Shown here: in pieces, positions 6,846 through 16,000 of the stretch
Layout of the letters: each line of letters opens with the position of its first letter
Numbering within the stretch: the stretch's first letter is position 1
Source: Hyphomicrobiaceae bacterium
GTDB taxonomy: Bacteria; Pseudomonadota; Alphaproteobacteria; Rhizobiales; Hyphomicrobiaceae
DNA: 64,000 nt
Direction of reading: 5' to 3'
Assembly (NCBI GenBank): GCA_020638055.1
Contig: JACKJH010000003.1
Location: 496,001 to 560,000 of the forward strand
Notes under the pieces: model-generated
The model's database searches: none
What the model was told of the DNA's origin: nothing
The model's input: the letters and a program-made list of their open reading frames with translations, nothing else
Made by a program: the position numbers and the translations under genes

Positions 6846-9800
6846 TTATTCTGCGGGTGCTGGCGTGTCGTTTATGTTTGGCCCACGACTTCCGGCCTCT
6901 GCGAACGCATCGCGCCCGCGTCGTCCCGCAAGCCTTGCCACATCGCCTCCCACACCGATCAGGCATGGCACGAGTATGAGCACAAGGACTGTCGCCGTCG
7001 CCAGCCCGAAGACGAGTGTCAACGCCATCGGAATAAGAAATTGTGCTTGCCGGCTGGTCTCGAAGATGAGCGGCAAAAGTCCCCCAATCGTTGTCAGCGA
7101 CGTCAGCAGAACCGCGCGAAAACGATCACGAGCCCCGCCGGTGCATGCCTGTTCGAGATCCTCACCCTCAAGAATGCGCTCCCGGATACGGGTGACCAGT
7201 ACGATTGAATCGTTCACCAGAATGCCCGATAGGCCGAGCAATCCAATGAGACTGATAATGGTGAGGTTGTAGCCCATGATATAGTGGCCATAGACCGCTC
7301 CTACGAATCCGAACGGGATGATTGCCATCACCGCAATCGGTTTCCAGTAGCTCGCAAAAACCCATCCCAGCACAATGTAGATAAGCGAAAGCGCCAGCAG
7401 CGCACCTGCCTTGAGATCCTTGAACGATCTCTGCCGTTCGTCGGCGCGTCCCTTGAATATGTAGGAGAGCCCGTACTTCTCCATAATGGGCGGCAGCGCT
7501 TCCGTAGCAAGCCGGTCGAGCACATCCTGCGATTTGGTAACCTCGCTGTCGATATCAGCCGTGACCGCCACAGTTGCCACGCCATCCTTGCGTTGGATGA
7601 TGGAAAAGCTGCGCCGTTCCGAGATGTTTACAACTTCGGTGAGAGGCACGCGCTCGCCCGCTGGCGTTGTCAGGTAAAGGCGTTCCAGGTCAGCGCGCCC
7701 AGCCAGATCCTGCTGCCGTTTGACACGTACGATGATCTCTTCGTCGTCTCGCGCAAAGCGCGTGGCTATGTTGCCTTCAAACGCATTGCGCACCTGTCGT
7801 CCAATGTTTTGACCCGTAAAGCCAAGAGCGAGGCCTCGCGGTGTCAACTCGAAAACATATTCCTGCTTGCCATACGTCAGATCGTCATTGATCCCCGACA
7901 CACCAGGAAAGCTGGTTAGCGCGAGTTTCACTTCTTCTGCGGCCTGTTTAAGCGTTTCGATATCGCCATTCTGCAAGCGGACGTCGACATCACGACCCGG
8001 TGGCCCGCCCCTCCTTCCAGAGATCGCCACACGCTCCACGCCGGGAATCTCTCGGCGCGCCTTCTGCCACGCGGCAATAATGCGCTTCGTCGTAATAAGT
8101 CGCTCTTCGCTAGGCGTTAGCTGGACGTTTATCTCGGCCAGATTATCTCCCTGCGACCGTCCCGATTTGCCAATTGTCGTAAAAACCGTTTCGACAAGCC
8201 GGGGCTCTGTCGCAGGCAACGGTCTGCTGCGTGCGGTGATCGAAACACCGCTGCTTTGAGCGTCACGAGGTGAGACGATCACCTTTTCTGGGTTGGCTGC
8301 ATTTGATTGTTGATCGTCGGACGCCTTAGGCTTTGCCGCAAAATCCGCCAGAAGTTGTTCTTCTGCGCGGTACAGTGCCGCCTCAATTTTTGCTGTCGCC
8401 GCGCTTTGGGCGCTGCGTGGTGTGCCTGGCGCAAACGTCACGTCGGCGGTGATGTTTTCTGGTTCCGGAGACGGGAAAAACTCAAATCCCACCCGGCCAC
8501 CGGCAAGCATGCCAACAGATAGGATCAGGATTGCAATCATTGCCGCGACGGTCGTGTATCGCCACCGGTAGCAGAAGGTAACCCAACGTGTGAACCAATG
8601 ATCGCGGAAATGGCCAAAGCGACGGTCGAAGGCCGCTCGCGCACGGCTGGGCGGGCGGATCTTGCCTGCGTGTCCATGGCGTAAATGTCCTGGCAGGATC
8701 AGGAAACACTCAATGGTCGAAGCAGCCAACACCGACAACACAACCAGCGGGATGGCGCCCATGATGTCGCCCATGCGATCTGAAATAAACATGATCGGCA
8801 TGAATGCGCACGCGGTGGTCAGCGTGGCGGCCACCACCGGCGCAAACATCTTGATGGCACCCTGTTCCGCAGCTTCGAGCCGCGGCATGCCGTTTTCTTC
8901 GTTCGTCGCGGCTTGTTCGCCGACCACGATGGCGTCGTCGACGATGATGCCGAGCATCATGATCATCGCGAACATCGACACCATGTTGATTGACTGGCCC
9001 GTCGCCCACATCACGCCAAGCGCTGCCAATAATGAAATTGGGATGCCTGCCGCCACCCAAAAGGCGATGCGTGCATTAAGGAAGATAAACAGCATTGCCA
9101 GGACCAGGACGAGGCCCTGCAAGCCGTTCTCGATCAGAATGGTAAGTCGGCCGACGACCAGTTTGCCTGATACATCGTAAGTCGTAACGTGCAATGTCGG
9201 TGGCAGTGTCGGCCGTAATTCTTCGAGGTAGGCATTCATGATGCGCATGGTCTCAAGGGTGTCTGCGCTCACGGAGCGCTGCACGACGAGTTCGATCCCG
9301 CGGTTGCCTTCGAAAAAGCCGATGTGACCTTCCCGGTCATACCGCGTACCGATTTCAGCAATATCCTTGAGCTTGATCTTTTCGCCCGTCGTCGTTGAGC
9401 GGATCTCTATCTCGCTAATCAACTCTGGCGTTCGCCGTTGCGCCTTGGAGCGCAAAAGGACATCGAAATTGCCTTCTAGCTTGCCCGCCGGCGTGTCCTG
9501 CGTATTTTCACGAACAATCTGCGCCGTGCCATCAAGCGTCAGCCCCAGCCGGCGCAGGTCCGCTTCCTTGAGGCTGATCCATATCTCCTCGTCGCGCGCA
9601 CCGTTGAATGTTACGCGATCGATCCCGGCAAAAAGTAGACCGTCGCGAATTTGCTTGGCATAGGTCTTGAGCACTTTTTCGGTGAAAGGGCCCGAAACCG
9701 CGATCTTGGCCACCTGATCGAAAAACGCAGCGCGGGAAATGATGGGACGCTCTGCGGTTTCCGGCAGCGTTGTAACGCGTGCCACAGCCTGCTCAACATC

Positions 9801-10196
9801 GCTTTGCGCTTTTTGTGCATCTGCCCCCGACATCAGTTCGATTGAAATGACTGCGCTGCCTTCGCTAGCGATGGATGTCACTTCATTGACATCGTCCAGA
9901 AACCTCAGTTCGGGTTCCAGCACGTCGAGGATGTTGCTTTCGACATCTTCTGCGCTGGCGCCGGGCCAAGGCACGGTCACGGTGATGACCGGAATTTCAA
10001 TTGTAGGAAAGAACTGGCGGTTGAGCTTGGCGATTGCGAACACGCCAATCAACACAAGTGTCATCATCAGCAGGTTTGGTGCCGTGCCGTGGCGCACGAA
10101 GGTCGAGATCAACCCGCGGTGGTTTGAGGCGCTGGGCGATGATGGGGCAGTGCCGGCGGGATCGACGCCAGTTTCATCTGAACCGCCTGTATTCAT
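6846..10196 (-). CDS. RND efflux pump inner-membrane transporter (AcrB/MexB superfamily)
   Basis: Proton-driven exporter of the HAE-RND family, 1116 residues, close to the usual 1020-1050 plus short tails. TM1 at about 40-58 (LLMMTLVLIGVFAIAKL), first periplasmic loop with VTVPWPGASAEDVE, then the TM4 proton-relay pair Asp420-Asp421 in GIIVDDAIVVGEQ. The second half repeats the plan, ending with VNDSIVLVTRIRERI. Its start overlaps the adaptor stop as ATGA, so both are made from one transcript. The sequence fits the branch often linked to metabolite or lipid-like substrates rather than a proven drug pump; the substrate is unknown. No outer-membrane factor is adjacent. Confidence 0.93.
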   Translation of the reverse strand: MNTGGSDETGVDPAGTAPSSPSASNHRGLISTFVRHGTAPNLLMMTLVLIGVFAIAKLNRQFFPTIEIPVITVTVPWPGASAEDVESNILDVLEPELRFLDDVNEVTSIASEGSAVISIELMSGADAQKAQSDVEQAVARVTTLPETAERPIISRAAFFDQVAKIAVSGPFTEKVLKTYAKQIRDGLLFAGIDRVTFNGARDEEIWISLKEADLRRLGLTLDGTAQIVRENTQDTPAGKLEGNFDVLLRSKAQRRTPELISEIEIRSTTTGEKIKLKDIAEIGTRYDREGHIGFFEGNRGIELVVQRSVSADTLETMRIMNAYLEELRPTLPPTLHVTTYDVSGKLVVGRLTILIENGLQGLVLVLAMLFIFLNARIAFWVAAGIPISLLAALGVMWATGQSINMVSMFAMIMMLGIIVDDAIVVGEQAATNEENGMPRLEAAEQGAIKMFAPVVAATLTTACAFMPIMFISDRMGDIMGAIPLVVLSVLAASTIECFLILPGHLRHGHAGKIRPPSRARAAFDRRFGHFRDHWFTRWVTFCYRWRYTTVAAMIAILILSVGMLAGGRVGFEFFPSPEPENITADVTFAPGTPRSAQSAATAKIEAALYRAEEQLLADFAAKPKASDDQQSNAANPEKVIVSPRDAQSSGVSITARSRPLPATEPRLVETVFTTIGKSGRSQGDNLAEINVQLTPSEERLITTKRIIAAWQKARREIPGVERVAISGRRGGPPGRDVDVRLQNGDIETLKQAAEEVKLALTSFPGVSGINDDLTYGKQEYVFELTPRGLALGFTGQNIGRQVRNAFEGNIATRFARDDEEIIVRVKRQQDLAGRADLERLYLTTPAGERVPLTEVVNISERRSFSIIQRKDGVATVAVTADIDSEVTKSQDVLDRLATEALPPIMEKYGLSYIFKGRADERQRSFKDLKAGALLALSLIYIVLGWVFASYWKPIAVMAIIPFGFVGAVYGHYIMGYNLTIISLIGLLGLSGILVNDSIVLVTRIRERILEGEDLEQACTGGARDRFRAVLLTSLTTIGGLLPLIFETSRQAQFLIPMALTLVFGLATATVLVLILVPCLIGVGGDVARLAGRRGRDAFAEAGSRGPNINDTPAPAE

Positions 10197-11743
10197 CGTG
10201 CGTTGCTCGCGCGCTGCCCCGAAGCAGAGGGCATGCCGTTTTCGGATTGCAATCGAGTTGCCGGCTCGCCTTCAGCTTTTTTCGCTGCGTCACCAGAGCT
10301 GCTGTAGGCAGGTTCTCGAGCTGATCTACCAGAGCCTGCGGCCGTATCGGTCGTACCAAGCTCTTTGATCAAAACACCTTTCCCCGGTGTCGACATGCGC
10401 GTCGTGACGACGGCGTCACCGTTTTGCAAATTGCCTCGCACCAGAAGATCGTTACCGCTGGTTGCCACAAGCGAAACTTGGCGTGGGTCGAGACGGCTAT
10501 CGACAACGGCATATACGGTGTCACCATTGTAAAGAGCGGTATTGGGAACTGTGACCACGTCCTCATAAGGCACATCGTTCAGGGCAACTTCGACAAACGC
10601 ACCGGGCCGAAGGTGCACGGGCTTGGAAGGATTTTCGACGCGGGCAAACACGTCGATGCCACCGTTTGTCGAGGTGATGCGCGCAGCCACGCGTGTGATC
10701 TTGGCTTTGTAGGTGAAGGTTTGGCCGCCAAGCGACCAGTGCACCTCCACATCACGTCCCCGCAATGCGTCGCCACGGGCTGCAACCCGTCCGAACTGGC
10801 TGTCCGTCAGTGAAAAACGCACCTCAATCCAGTTGGTATCGATCAGCGTCGCAACCTTGTCGTTAACCGACATCATGCGGCCGACCTGAGCGCCAACTTC
10901 TGTAACGTAGGCATCGAACGGTGCCTTCAATTCACTCTCCGCAAGGCGTTTTTCTGCACGTGCAATCGCCACATCGAGCCTGTCGCCGGAAACCTTGGTT
11001 TGCGTAATGCGCGATTCCCAGACGCGGATTGAGTTGGTGAGTTGATCGGCCGCCTGCTTGCGCTGCAAAACGATTTGCCGCCGGTCGTCCAAAGAACGCT
11101 CAGAAAGATTGCCGCGCCCGACAAGTTTCTCCGCGCGCGACAAATCGCTTCGCGCGAGTTCCAATTGTTCTTTGGCGTTTTCGAGAGATGTCTTGTCGGA
11201 TGCGACGGAAGCCTGCTGCTCACCCAGCCTTGCGGCAACCTCTGCCCGCTGTGCCTTTGCCTCTGTGAGTGCGGACTTGTAGTCGAATGGATCTATCGCC
11301 AGCAGGGTCTGGCCAGCTTTTATAAAGCCGCCCTCGCGCAGCTCGTCATTTGTTTCGATGACACGCCCGGCCACCAGTGCGCGAATGTCCACTTGCCGAC
11401 CAGCCACAGTCGAGCCAAACAGCGTAATTTTAGGTTGCACCGTGACCCGGTTGACCAGTTTCGTTTCAACGGCGAATGCGCGTTCCGACTGTGCCTGTTT
11501 GGGTGCTTCTGGTCGCGTCGACTTGAGATATTGGTACCCAGCATAACCAGCCGCCACCATCACGAATGGCAACACAGACTTGAGAACGCCCCGCCCAAAT
11601 CGTGCTAAACGCACATTCAAGGACGTTTTTTTGTCCGCTCGCAGCGTCCCTTCCCCATCCACAACGCTTATAGCCTCACCAACCTCTGGATCGGAAAGCG
11701 GCATCGGTCGGCCATCACGGTCAGAACGCGGCGCCGGCGCCAT
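10193..11743 (-). CDS. RND efflux periplasmic adaptor (membrane fusion protein)
   Basis: Links the RND transporter downstream to an outer-membrane channel. The chosen start ATG 11743 gives 516 residues; a long cytoplasmic N-terminus of about 50 residues precedes the anchor VLKSVLPFVMVAAGYAGYQYL. Then come the lipoyl-like half VAGRVIETNDELREGGFIKAGQ, a coiled-coil hairpin, the returning lipoyl half ESELKAPFDAYVTEVGAQVG, beta-barrel and membrane-proximal domains, and a low-complexity tail. The frame is open to a TTG at 11887, but that lies inside repeat family D; GTG 11851 and ATG 11704 are other options. Unusually long N- and C-terminal tails for the family. Confidence 0.9.
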   Translation of the reverse strand: MAPAPRSDRDGRPMPLSDPEVGEAISVVDGEGTLRADKKTSLNVRLARFGRGVLKSVLPFVMVAAGYAGYQYLKSTRPEAPKQAQSERAFAVETKLVNRVTVQPKITLFGSTVAGRQVDIRALVAGRVIETNDELREGGFIKAGQTLLAIDPFDYKSALTEAKAQRAEVAARLGEQQASVASDKTSLENAKEQLELARSDLSRAEKLVGRGNLSERSLDDRRQIVLQRKQAADQLTNSIRVWESRITQTKVSGDRLDVAIARAEKRLAESELKAPFDAYVTEVGAQVGRMMSVNDKVATLIDTNWIEVRFSLTDSQFGRVAARGDALRGRDVEVHWSLGGQTFTYKAKITRVAARITSTNGGIDVFARVENPSKPVHLRPGAFVEVALNDVPYEDVVTVPNTALYNGDTVYAVVDSRLDPRQVSLVATSGNDLLVRGNLQNGDAVVTTRMSTPGKGVLIKELGTTDTAAGSGRSAREPAYSSSGDAAKKAEGEPATRLQSENGMPSASGQRASNAR

Positions 11744-11868
11744 GTCATCGGATTTTTTGCGCGCTGGATGGCTCAACGGCTGATCCTCAGTGTAATCATC
11801 GTAACAATCGGCTTCCGCAGCGCTGACAGAGCCAACTGACCCACCCTGCACATCTTCGGCCTGAAGCC

Positions 11869-12029
11869 TAGTGGCCTGTCGCGCCAAAATTGAAACATAG
11901 CCGCAATCGCATACAATTTTGGCGCGACATGAAGGTCACTAGCAAAATCATTGGCTTAGTGTGGCGTCGCGCCTTAGTTGATTCCCAGCATGCCGCAACA
12001 TCGATCAACTAAGGCGTGACGCCACACTA
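11869..12029. repeat. Family D element, copy 2: two successive long hairpins
   Basis: Second copy of the element at 4316-4480. Hairpin 1 is 11869-11941 and hairpin 2 is 11957-12029 (TAGTGTGGCG ... CGCCACACTA). Relative to copy 1 it lacks four bases (TTTA/TTAT) in the left arm of hairpin 2, and it has single changes such as GGTCACTA for GGCCACTA. It lies between the protease gene and the adaptor gene, so it may be in the 5' leader of the pump operon. Confidence 0.85.
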
Positions 12030-12132
12030 GCATGAAACGGTTAAGGAACGGCGGACGTTCCATTGCCCCACTTTGACGTCAGAAAAAGGCTGCAAAAGGT
12101 TCCGGTGCCAGCGATCTGGCGTTACAATTTGT

Positions 12133-12160
12133 CCAAAAAACCGGCCTTGAAAAGGCAAAA
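12133..12160 (-). terminator. Weak terminator candidate after the protease gene
   Basis: On the minus strand a short GCCTT/AAGGC stem is followed by CGGTTTTTT, about 45 bases beyond the protease stop. The stem is only five pairs, so confidence is low. Confidence 0.3.
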
Positions 12161-12200
12161 ATCCCTTACTTGCCGACTGAATGGCAGTGGCTGATGCAAG

Positions 12201-14342
12201 TCATTGTTGTCCGCTGGTGAGCACGGCTTGTCCGGTCAGTGCACGCAAAGCGTTCACACAGCCCGCGCCGAATTGTTCGTCTCGGCCCGGGGGGCCAAGG
12301 TCGGTTGCTGTGGATGTGAGTAGCGACAGTAATTTTTCGCGATCCAGACGTGAGGATTTCGCAAGCAGCAGAGCGGCAACGGCGCTCACGTGCGCGGCGG
12401 CAAACGAAGTGCCACTGGACAAATCGTAGTTGCCGCCAGGGCTGGCGGCCATGATGTCGACGCCCGGGGCAGCCAGATCCACGTATCGGCCAAGGTTCGC
12501 GTGCCGATACAGTTGACGCCCGCTATCGATTGCGGTGACGGCAATCACGGAGGGATGAGCGGCGGGGAAAGCCGCGGGAGCTGTTGGTCCGCCATTGCCC
12601 GCAGCAGCAACGAAAACCACGCCGGCTTCATTGCCCTTGACGATGAGGCGCGCGACTTGGGCGTCCATCTTCGGTCCCGCAAAGCTCATGTTGACGACAC
12701 GTGCGCCTTTCATCAACGCCCAGTTCAGCCCTACTACAATGCGATGCGATGTGCCCGCGCCACCGATGTCACGTTGCTCATTGGTTGGCTTGGTTGGCGT
12801 GAAGGCTTGGATGGCAAGCACACGCGCATCAGGTGCGATGCCAGCGAGCTGATTTTTAGCTGTAATGATCCCTGCAATGCCCGTTGCATGCCTGTCAGGC
12901 GTCAGTGGTTTAGATGGAAAAGCATTGAAGTGTGCAGCAATCGTGCCCTCCAACTCAGGATGCTTTTCGTCGATACCGGTATCAATGATCGCGACCAGCA
13001 CGCCTTGCCCCCGCGAAATGCGCAACGCATCAGACGCATCGATCATTCCGAGTGCGTATTGTGGCAGTGTCTCGCGGCGCTGTTTGCCGACAACTGGCTG
13101 CAATGGTTGTTGCTGCCCATCCTGCGGTTGGCTGGTCTGCTCTTTTTGTTGAGGCGCTTTTCTGGCACCCCACTTGGCCCACGGATCTGAAGTTTTCTTG
13201 GCGGTCGCGCTTCGATCCGCCGCAATGTCGTCAGTTGCCGTTCGGGGAAGTGCTGCGGGCGGGTTCTGGTTCAATCGATACCGCCAGTTGGGCTGGCTTG
13301 TTTCGACGCCCGGTTCGCGCGCGATGGCCGTCACAACTTGTTCGACCGTTTGCCCAGAACCGATCCGGAAGCGATAAAGATTGGTGCCGAGCATGGTGAG
13401 ACGCGTACTCGACAGTGTCGTAAGGCTGAACGCGTTGATTAGGCGGTTCGCGGTTTGTTGTGGCGCCGTTCCTGAGATTTCAACCAGTACTTCATCGGGC
13501 TCGAAAGGGCTGTCTGTGTCCGTTGCGGATAATGCAGGTTCCGGCAAAGGTGGCTTTTCGCCCGACACGGTGGCCGCAGGTGAACCAGAGATACAACGGC
13601 CGTTCTTGCGGATTGTGCCGCTGGGGCAGCCGGAGGTGCCGTCCGTTAAGCGGTAGCACTTGCCGTTCCGGAGTTCATAGCCCTTGCGGCAACCGCGTGG
13701 CGGTACCGGGTCGGGGCGAGGATCGCGCACACAATGCTTACCCACCCGATGCGTGCGTGGCGGACAAACCGACGGTGGCATTACGCATCGGTAGCTAAGG
13801 CGTCCGATCCGCTGCGCCCGCTTGGGTCGCGCACACACGCAACGTCCAGAGATGACGCGTCCACCGATGCACTTGATCGTCGGTCTGTCTGGAACAATGG
13901 GAACGCAGGCCCTGCCAACCCTCTTTGTTTGCCGCGGGCAGCGCGACGGGACACAACTGAAGGTCGAACGCCTGATCCTGCGCAATGTCGTGCCACGCGG
14001 GCAGATGCAGCCGCGCTCGGTTCGCTTGCCGTTAATGCATATAATGCGCGAAGGCGAAACCGAGCCAGGACGGACCGTGTTGGCGCCAGGATAGCGTCCG
14101 CATAGGCCCGCCTTGTACATTTCAGGTGTACATCGCTGCGCCGCCAAAAGGAGATGTGCCGGCAGACCATGGTGACTGGATCCGCTGGCCGGTGTCGCGT
14201 GGTGAGCAGTGGCGTTGTAGGCGCTTGCAGCATGGGCGATAGGGCTTGCAAACGCTGCGATCAAAAAGAACGCTAAAGTACAGACCGCTGCGCGGTATCG
14301 CGTTGCAGTCAGCTTGCCAAAAAATCTGTTGTAGGACGTCAT
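12201..14342 (-). CDS. Secreted subtilisin-like serine protease (S8) with Cys-rich N-terminal region
   Basis: 713 residues from ATG 14342, with a signal peptide near residues 16-38 (AVCTLAFFLIAAFASP). Residues about 71-251 form a Cys-rich basic region with three or four related modules of the pattern CxxG...CxC.PxGT...C. Then an inhibitor-like prodomain (EVLVEISGTAPQQ ... PGVETSQPNWRYRL), a Gln/Pro-rich linker, and the S8 domain with Asp454 (AIIDTGIDEKHPE), His485 (DRHATGIAGI), Asn583 (AAAGNGG) and Ser646 (SSGTSFAAAHVS). All catalytic residues are present, so it should be active in the periplasm or outside. ATG 14393 is an alternative start. The Cys-rich part may bind a surface or substrate (inference). 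Confidence 0.88.
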   Translation of the reverse strand: MTSYNRFFGKLTATRYRAAVCTLAFFLIAAFASPIAHAASAYNATAHHATPASGSSHHGLPAHLLLAAQRCTPEMYKAGLCGRYPGANTVRPGSVSPSRIICINGKRTERGCICPRGTTLRRIRRSTFSCVPSRCPRQTKRVGRACVPIVPDRPTIKCIGGRVISGRCVCARPKRAQRIGRLSYRCVMPPSVCPPRTHRVGKHCVRDPRPDPVPPRGCRKGYELRNGKCYRLTDGTSGCPSGTIRKNGRCISGSPAATVSGEKPPLPEPALSATDTDSPFEPDEVLVEISGTAPQQTANRLINAFSLTTLSSTRLTMLGTNLYRFRIGSGQTVEQVVTAIAREPGVETSQPNWRYRLNQNPPAALPRTATDDIAADRSATAKKTSDPWAKWGARKAPQQKEQTSQPQDGQQQPLQPVVGKQRRETLPQYALGMIDASDALRISRGQGVLVAIIDTGIDEKHPELEGTIAAHFNAFPSKPLTPDRHATGIAGIITAKNQLAGIAPDARVLAIQAFTPTKPTNEQRDIGGAGTSHRIVVGLNWALMKGARVVNMSFAGPKMDAQVARLIVKGNEAGVVFVAAAGNGGPTAPAAFPAAHPSVIAVTAIDSGRQLYRHANLGRYVDLAAPGVDIMAASPGGNYDLSSGTSFAAAHVSAVAALLLAKSSRLDREKLLSLLTSTATDLGPPGRDEQFGAGCVNALRALTGQAVLTSGQQ

Positions 14343-14602
14343 CACGATTAAGGCTCGTTGCAAGAAAATGAATGGTCCCAAAAGCTGCCGCAAAGTGTAG
14401 CCTCGTTAGCATTACGCAGCCATCAAACACTGCGGAAAACTTGAGGCAGGTGGTTAAGGCTCAGACCCCTTTTTCGAAGACGCGCAATTGCAGGCCCTTG
14501 CTTCCAATCGCTGCAAACCCTCTATCTGTGCCGGATTTTCGCGCTCCGTCCTTTGTCGCTGGATGCGCTAAAATGGTTCACCGGCTTTCACATGACAGAA
14601 GT

Positions 14603-15445
14603 TCAAGGTGCAGGGGAGCCCGCGCCAAACAGCATTAAAACGAACGGCAACAACAAATAAGCCGCATACAAAAGTATCGCTGAAAGGACGAGGCGCAGTA
14701 TCCAGTCCGGCAACAGGCCCGTAAGGCGCGTCCCGATTGCAATGCCTGGCAGCGATCCTGCCAAAAGCGTGGCCAAAACCAGCCAGTCGACATTTCCAAG
14801 CCCAAGGTGCCCAAGGCCGGAAAGAAATGACAGCGGAATTGCGTGCACGATGTCGGTACCAACAATCCGCCGGGCCACCAAAGAGGGATAGAGCGCCGAC
14901 AACACGGCAACGCCGATTGCGCCGGCGCCAACCGACGTGAGTGTCACCAAAACGCCAAGGATCAAGCCGGTGATAAACGTCGGTCGGCGACGTGCGACGA
15001 CGTCAAGCGCGTCCGCACCTTGCCTGCGTGAGCGCAGCACCCACGGACAAAGTGGTATAATGATAGCGCTTGCCAACAGAAGAACAGCAAGCACGCCGCG
15101 AATAACTTCCGACAGGCGCTCGGTTTCTGGCGCCGCCAGATAAAGCCACCCGAGCGTTGCTGCCGACGCACTAAGGCTGGCCGCGGCAAGCCAAACCAGA
15201 ATATTCCAAGCGACATGGCCCATGCGATGGTGCCGCCACGCTGCGCTGGCTTTCGTGATTGCCGCGAATAAAAGATCAGTTCCCACAGCAACGGCCGGAC
15301 TGACGCCAAATCCGGAGATCAGCATCGGTGTCATCAGCGCGCCGGCTCCGACCCCTGTCAGACCCACCAGAAAACCGATCAGTCCGCCACCGGCGGCCAT
15401 CAGTGCCAACGTTTCAAGCGTCCAGGTCCCAAACGTAACCGTCAT
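14603..15445 (-). CDS. TSUP family membrane permease (TauE/SafE-like)
   Basis: Inner-membrane protein of the sulfite exporter TauE/SafE family, members of which move small organo-sulfur or carboxylate anions. From ATG 15445 (AAGGCAGG upstream) it has 280 residues and about eight hydrophobic segments. The first TSUP half has GGGLIGFLVGLTGVGAGAL and SPAVAVGTDLLFAA; the second has TSVGAGAIGVAVL and RIVGTDIVHAIPLS. In-frame sequence up to 15607 is hydrophilic and unlikely to be translated. No sulfur-oxidation gene is adjacent, so the substrate stays open. Confidence 0.9.
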   Translation of the reverse strand: MTVTFGTWTLETLALMAAGGGLIGFLVGLTGVGAGALMTPMLISGFGVSPAVAVGTDLLFAAITKASAAWRHHRMGHVAWNILVWLAAASLSASAATLGWLYLAAPETERLSEVIRGVLAVLLLASAIIIPLCPWVLRSRRQGADALDVVARRRPTFITGLILGVLVTLTSVGAGAIGVAVLSALYPSLVARRIVGTDIVHAIPLSFLSGLGHLGLGNVDWLVLATLLAGSLPGIAIGTRLTGLLPDWILRLVLSAILLYAAYLLLPFVLMLFGAGSPAP

Positions 15446-16000
15446 GGCGCCTGCCTTGGTGTCGCAGTTTACAAATTTGCGTTGTGAAACATCCGCGCGA
15501 TCAATGTCTGTCTTGCAGCGCGGCGTTGAGGGCCAGCAGGTCGCCAAGCGTGTCAGGGCATCACTGTGGTCCTGGTAATTTATACCATCAATTAAGCGAT
15601 AGTTCACGTCTTAAAGAAAAAATGACCCAAAAAACTAGTTTTAAGGAAGTTTATTCCAAGAAATACCTACTTATGACGGACTTACCTGTTCGCACCGGTT
15701 GTTAGGCGTTTTTCATGCTTATTCACGGTTTCGAATGCAGGCCTTCGAAGGCTCGACATTGGTAAGGGCGACAACAATTCATGCCGCGACAATTGTTGAG
15801 TTGTCAGGTCGGCATTATCTCCTTGAAGATAGCCGTACTCTCTGGCATCGAAACGGCGATCCAGATTTCAACATCGTGTTGCGCGATTGGGCCGCGCAGC
15901 ACCAACCATCACATCGCCCTGCTGTAAGCGACCGGCCATTTCCCTCTTGCGGGGTAGCTGGAGGTTCTGAGCGGCGGGCAAATTTTCCCGGGAGTGACCG
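15446..16000. other. Non-coding gap upstream of mrp
   Basis: About 555 bases between divergent genes. A plus-strand frame at 15699-16004 has a composition unlike neighbouring genes and overlaps the mrp start; I do not accept it. Probably holds the promoters of both flanking genes; no repeat family was recognised. Confidence 0.5.

Noticed and set aside
11744..11887. Upstream extension of the RND adaptor to TTG 11887
   Set aside because: The first codons lie inside the family D repeat and no ribosome site precedes them.
12390..13190. Plus-strand frame of 266 codons
   Set aside because: Antisense shadow of the S8 protease, whose catalytic motifs are intact on the minus strand.
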